Made by a program: the position numbers and the translations under genes. A stretch of 33,414 nt of DNA, from NCBI GenBank assembly GCA_046262315.1, contig JBHEMZ010000040.1, positions 1 through 33,414 of the forward strand. The letters are read 5' to 3'. A model generated the notes under the pieces. That model was not told where the DNA came from, searched no databases, and worked only from the letters and a program-made list of their open reading frames with translations. Shown one piece after another: positions 32,671 to 33,414 of this stretch (its first letter is position 1; the number at the start of each line of letters is the position of its first letter). Source of the DNA: JACVRM01 sp046262315 (GTDB lineage: Bacteria > Actinomycetota > Thermoleophilia > Gaiellales > Gaiellaceae).

Positions 32671-33078
32671 TTACTCGATGACCGCTGCAGCGTCCCCGTT
32701 AGCGAGCCTCCAGGCGCGCAGATACGCCTGAAGCTCGACGCGCGCGCGCTCCTGCTGCAATGGCGCAACGCTCGCGGTCGTGGGCGGCTCGTCGCGGCAG
32801 TCGTGACAGCGCGGCGAGCCGAGCCGGCTCAGAGCCTCCTCGACAGCCGAGCCGCAGCCCGAGCACGCTACCTCTTCCACACCGAGGCCTAGCGAGCTCG
32901 GATCGGCAGCCCGGGGCCCGCCATCCGGCTCGTGCAGGAGCGGCGGGGGCCAGACTTCCAGCGTCGTCGCCGATACCTGCTCGGCCACGCAGGCACGGCG
33001 CCGCAGGAAATCGAGCAGCGCACCGACGCTCGCGGGGTCGGCGAGCCGGATCCGCAGGGGCCGCAATGTTTCCGCCAT
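32671..33078 (-). CDS. Small zinc-ribbon protein of unknown function
   Basis: A 135-residue protein. ATG 33078 (MAETLRPLRIRLADPASVG) is chosen because GAGGA lies close upstream; the frame is also open earlier, without a coding look. The N-terminal 45 residues (ALLDFLRRRACVAEQVSATT) resemble a small domain common in Thermoleophilia hypothetical proteins, by memory. A putative zinc ribbon follows, with CSGCG and CHDC about 18 residues apart, and then a helix (ERARVELQAYLRAWRLANG) that resembles the usual end of the N-terminal domain, as if the ribbon had been inserted into it. No function is assigned. It is upstream of, and in the same direction as, the amino acid ABC operon, 80 bp away. Confidence 0.65.
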   Translation of the reverse strand: MAETLRPLRIRLADPASVGALLDFLRRRACVAEQVSATTLEVWPPPLLHEPDGGPRAADPSSLGLGVEEVACSGCGSAVEEALSRLGSPRCHDCRDEPPTTASVAPLQQERARVELQAYLRAWRLANGDAAAVIE

Positions 33079-33085
33079 CGTCCTC

Positions 33086-33106
33086 ACACGGCGACGCGCG
33101 CCGTGT
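33086..33106 (-). promoter_or_regulatory. 5'-leader hairpin touching the ribosome binding site
   Basis: ACACGGCG (33086-33093) pairs with CGCCGTGT (33099-33106). On the minus transcript it ends just before GAGGACG-ATG of the zinc-ribbon gene, so it could modulate translation. Confidence 0.4.
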
Positions 33107-33227
33107 ACCCGGACGGTGGAGGCGGGCTGAAGCAGCCTCAATCCCCCCATCGAGTGAAATTGTCCGAAGACCTCCGGACAGCACGTGGGAGGTTTGAGTT
33201 TCGCCGTGTGCGGCAAAGCAGAGACAA

Positions 33228-33317
33228 ACGCGCTCGGCCGGCCGCAAGGCCTTCCCTGCCCCTCCTTGAGGCACCTCCCCCGAGGCACCCACCCCAAGGT
33301 ACGCCGGCCGAGCGCGT
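33228..33317. repeat. 15-bp inverted repeat enclosing a 60-base loop
   Basis: ACGCGCTCGGCCGGC at 33228-33242 is the exact reverse complement of 33303-33317. The loop contains the near-repeats GAGGCACC and GAGGCACCC. It could be a non-coding RNA fold or a recombination/protein-binding site. Confidence 0.6.
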
Positions 33318-33331
33318 ACCCCCCCAAGTCC

Positions 33332-33350
33332 GGCCCCGCTTCGCGGGGCC
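33332..33350. terminator. 8-bp GC hairpin
   Basis: GGCCCCGC and GCGGGGCC flank TTC. There is no T run on either side, so direction and role are uncertain. Confidence 0.35.
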
Positions 33351-33414
33351 ATGACGACTTCTCCCGCAAAAGTCAGACGCGACTTCGCGCGGTGTGGCTG
33401 CGGCGGGACAAGCC

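Larger units (their letters stand above)
33079..33414. other. Structured non-coding region at the right edge
   Basis: Besides the leader hairpin, this 336-bp stretch holds TGTCCG/CGGACA (33161-33166, 33175-33180), a 15-bp inverted repeat (33228-33242 with 33303-33317) spanning 60 bases, and GGCCCCGC-TTC-GCGGGGCC (33332-33350). An ATG at 33351 opens a short frame (MTTSPAKVRRDFARCGCGG) that runs off the edge; it could be a gene start or chance. No known RNA family is recognised. Confidence 0.5.

Noticed and set aside
33228..33317. SRP RNA, RNase P RNA or cobalamin riboswitch
   Set aside because: Conserved cores I know for these RNAs are not visible in either strand.

Overview
The window is very GC-rich bacterial DNA with the gene content of an actinomycetote, most likely from the deep-branching class Thermoleophilia (Gaiellales/Solirubrobacterales). 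The grounds are an F420-dependent luciferase-like oxidoreductase, an actinobacterial-type Vms1-like release factor, a DipZ fusion protein, RTX-type repeats on a secreted protein, and PDDRA motifs. That placement is inference. I saw no tRNA, rRNA, CRISPR array, transposase or phage gene.

Layout. 1-3020 (minus): a Vms1-like peptidyl-tRNA release factor 27 bp upstream of mutS2, which runs off the left edge. 3136-4128 (plus): an unknown two-pass membrane protein with six PDDRA repeats. 4456-9518 (minus): a DipZ-type redox protein, a histidine kinase/response regulator pair, a secreted COG4315-like protein and a cupredoxin-like secreted protein. 9619-11060: a frameshifted MarR gene, then the front half of ltrA joined to the back half of an isoprenylcysteine-methyltransferase-like (ICMT) gene. 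11171-15699: cupin, LspA-like and DMT membrane proteins, F420 oxidoreductase, msrB, msrA and a SAM methyltransferase. 15702-16395 (minus): the back half of ltrA joined to the front half of the same ICMT gene.

16400-28162 is a pyrimidine/hydantoin-type catabolic locus: M20 amidohydrolase, two ABC permeases, ATPase, NMT1/THI5-like lipoprotein, dihydropyrimidinase, a ribbon-helix-helix/MazF toxin-antitoxin pair, methylmalonate/malonate-semialdehyde dehydrogenase, a zincin-like lipoprotein and a class III aminotransferase. Together they can take a dihydropyrimidine through N-carbamoyl-beta-alanine, beta-alanine and malonate semialdehyde to acetyl-CoA. No classical dihydropyrimidine dehydrogenase is present. 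28277-29048 holds a wrecked PhoX/DUF839 gene. 29049-32590 (minus) is a polar amino acid ABC operon whose binding protein carries an N-terminal RTX calcium-binding array. 32671-33078 is a small zinc-ribbon protein of unknown function, followed by a structured non-coding edge.

The most striking observation is the reciprocal swap of gene halves. Inverting about 10804-16160 (5357 bp) would rebuild an in-frame 384-residue LtrA and an in-frame 163-residue ICMT-like protein at the same time. This sequence therefore carries a base-precise inversion, real or an assembly error, that breaks two genes. Next in interest are the release factor-MutS2 operon, which looks like a stalled-ribosome rescue unit, and the RTX-solute-binding-protein fusion.
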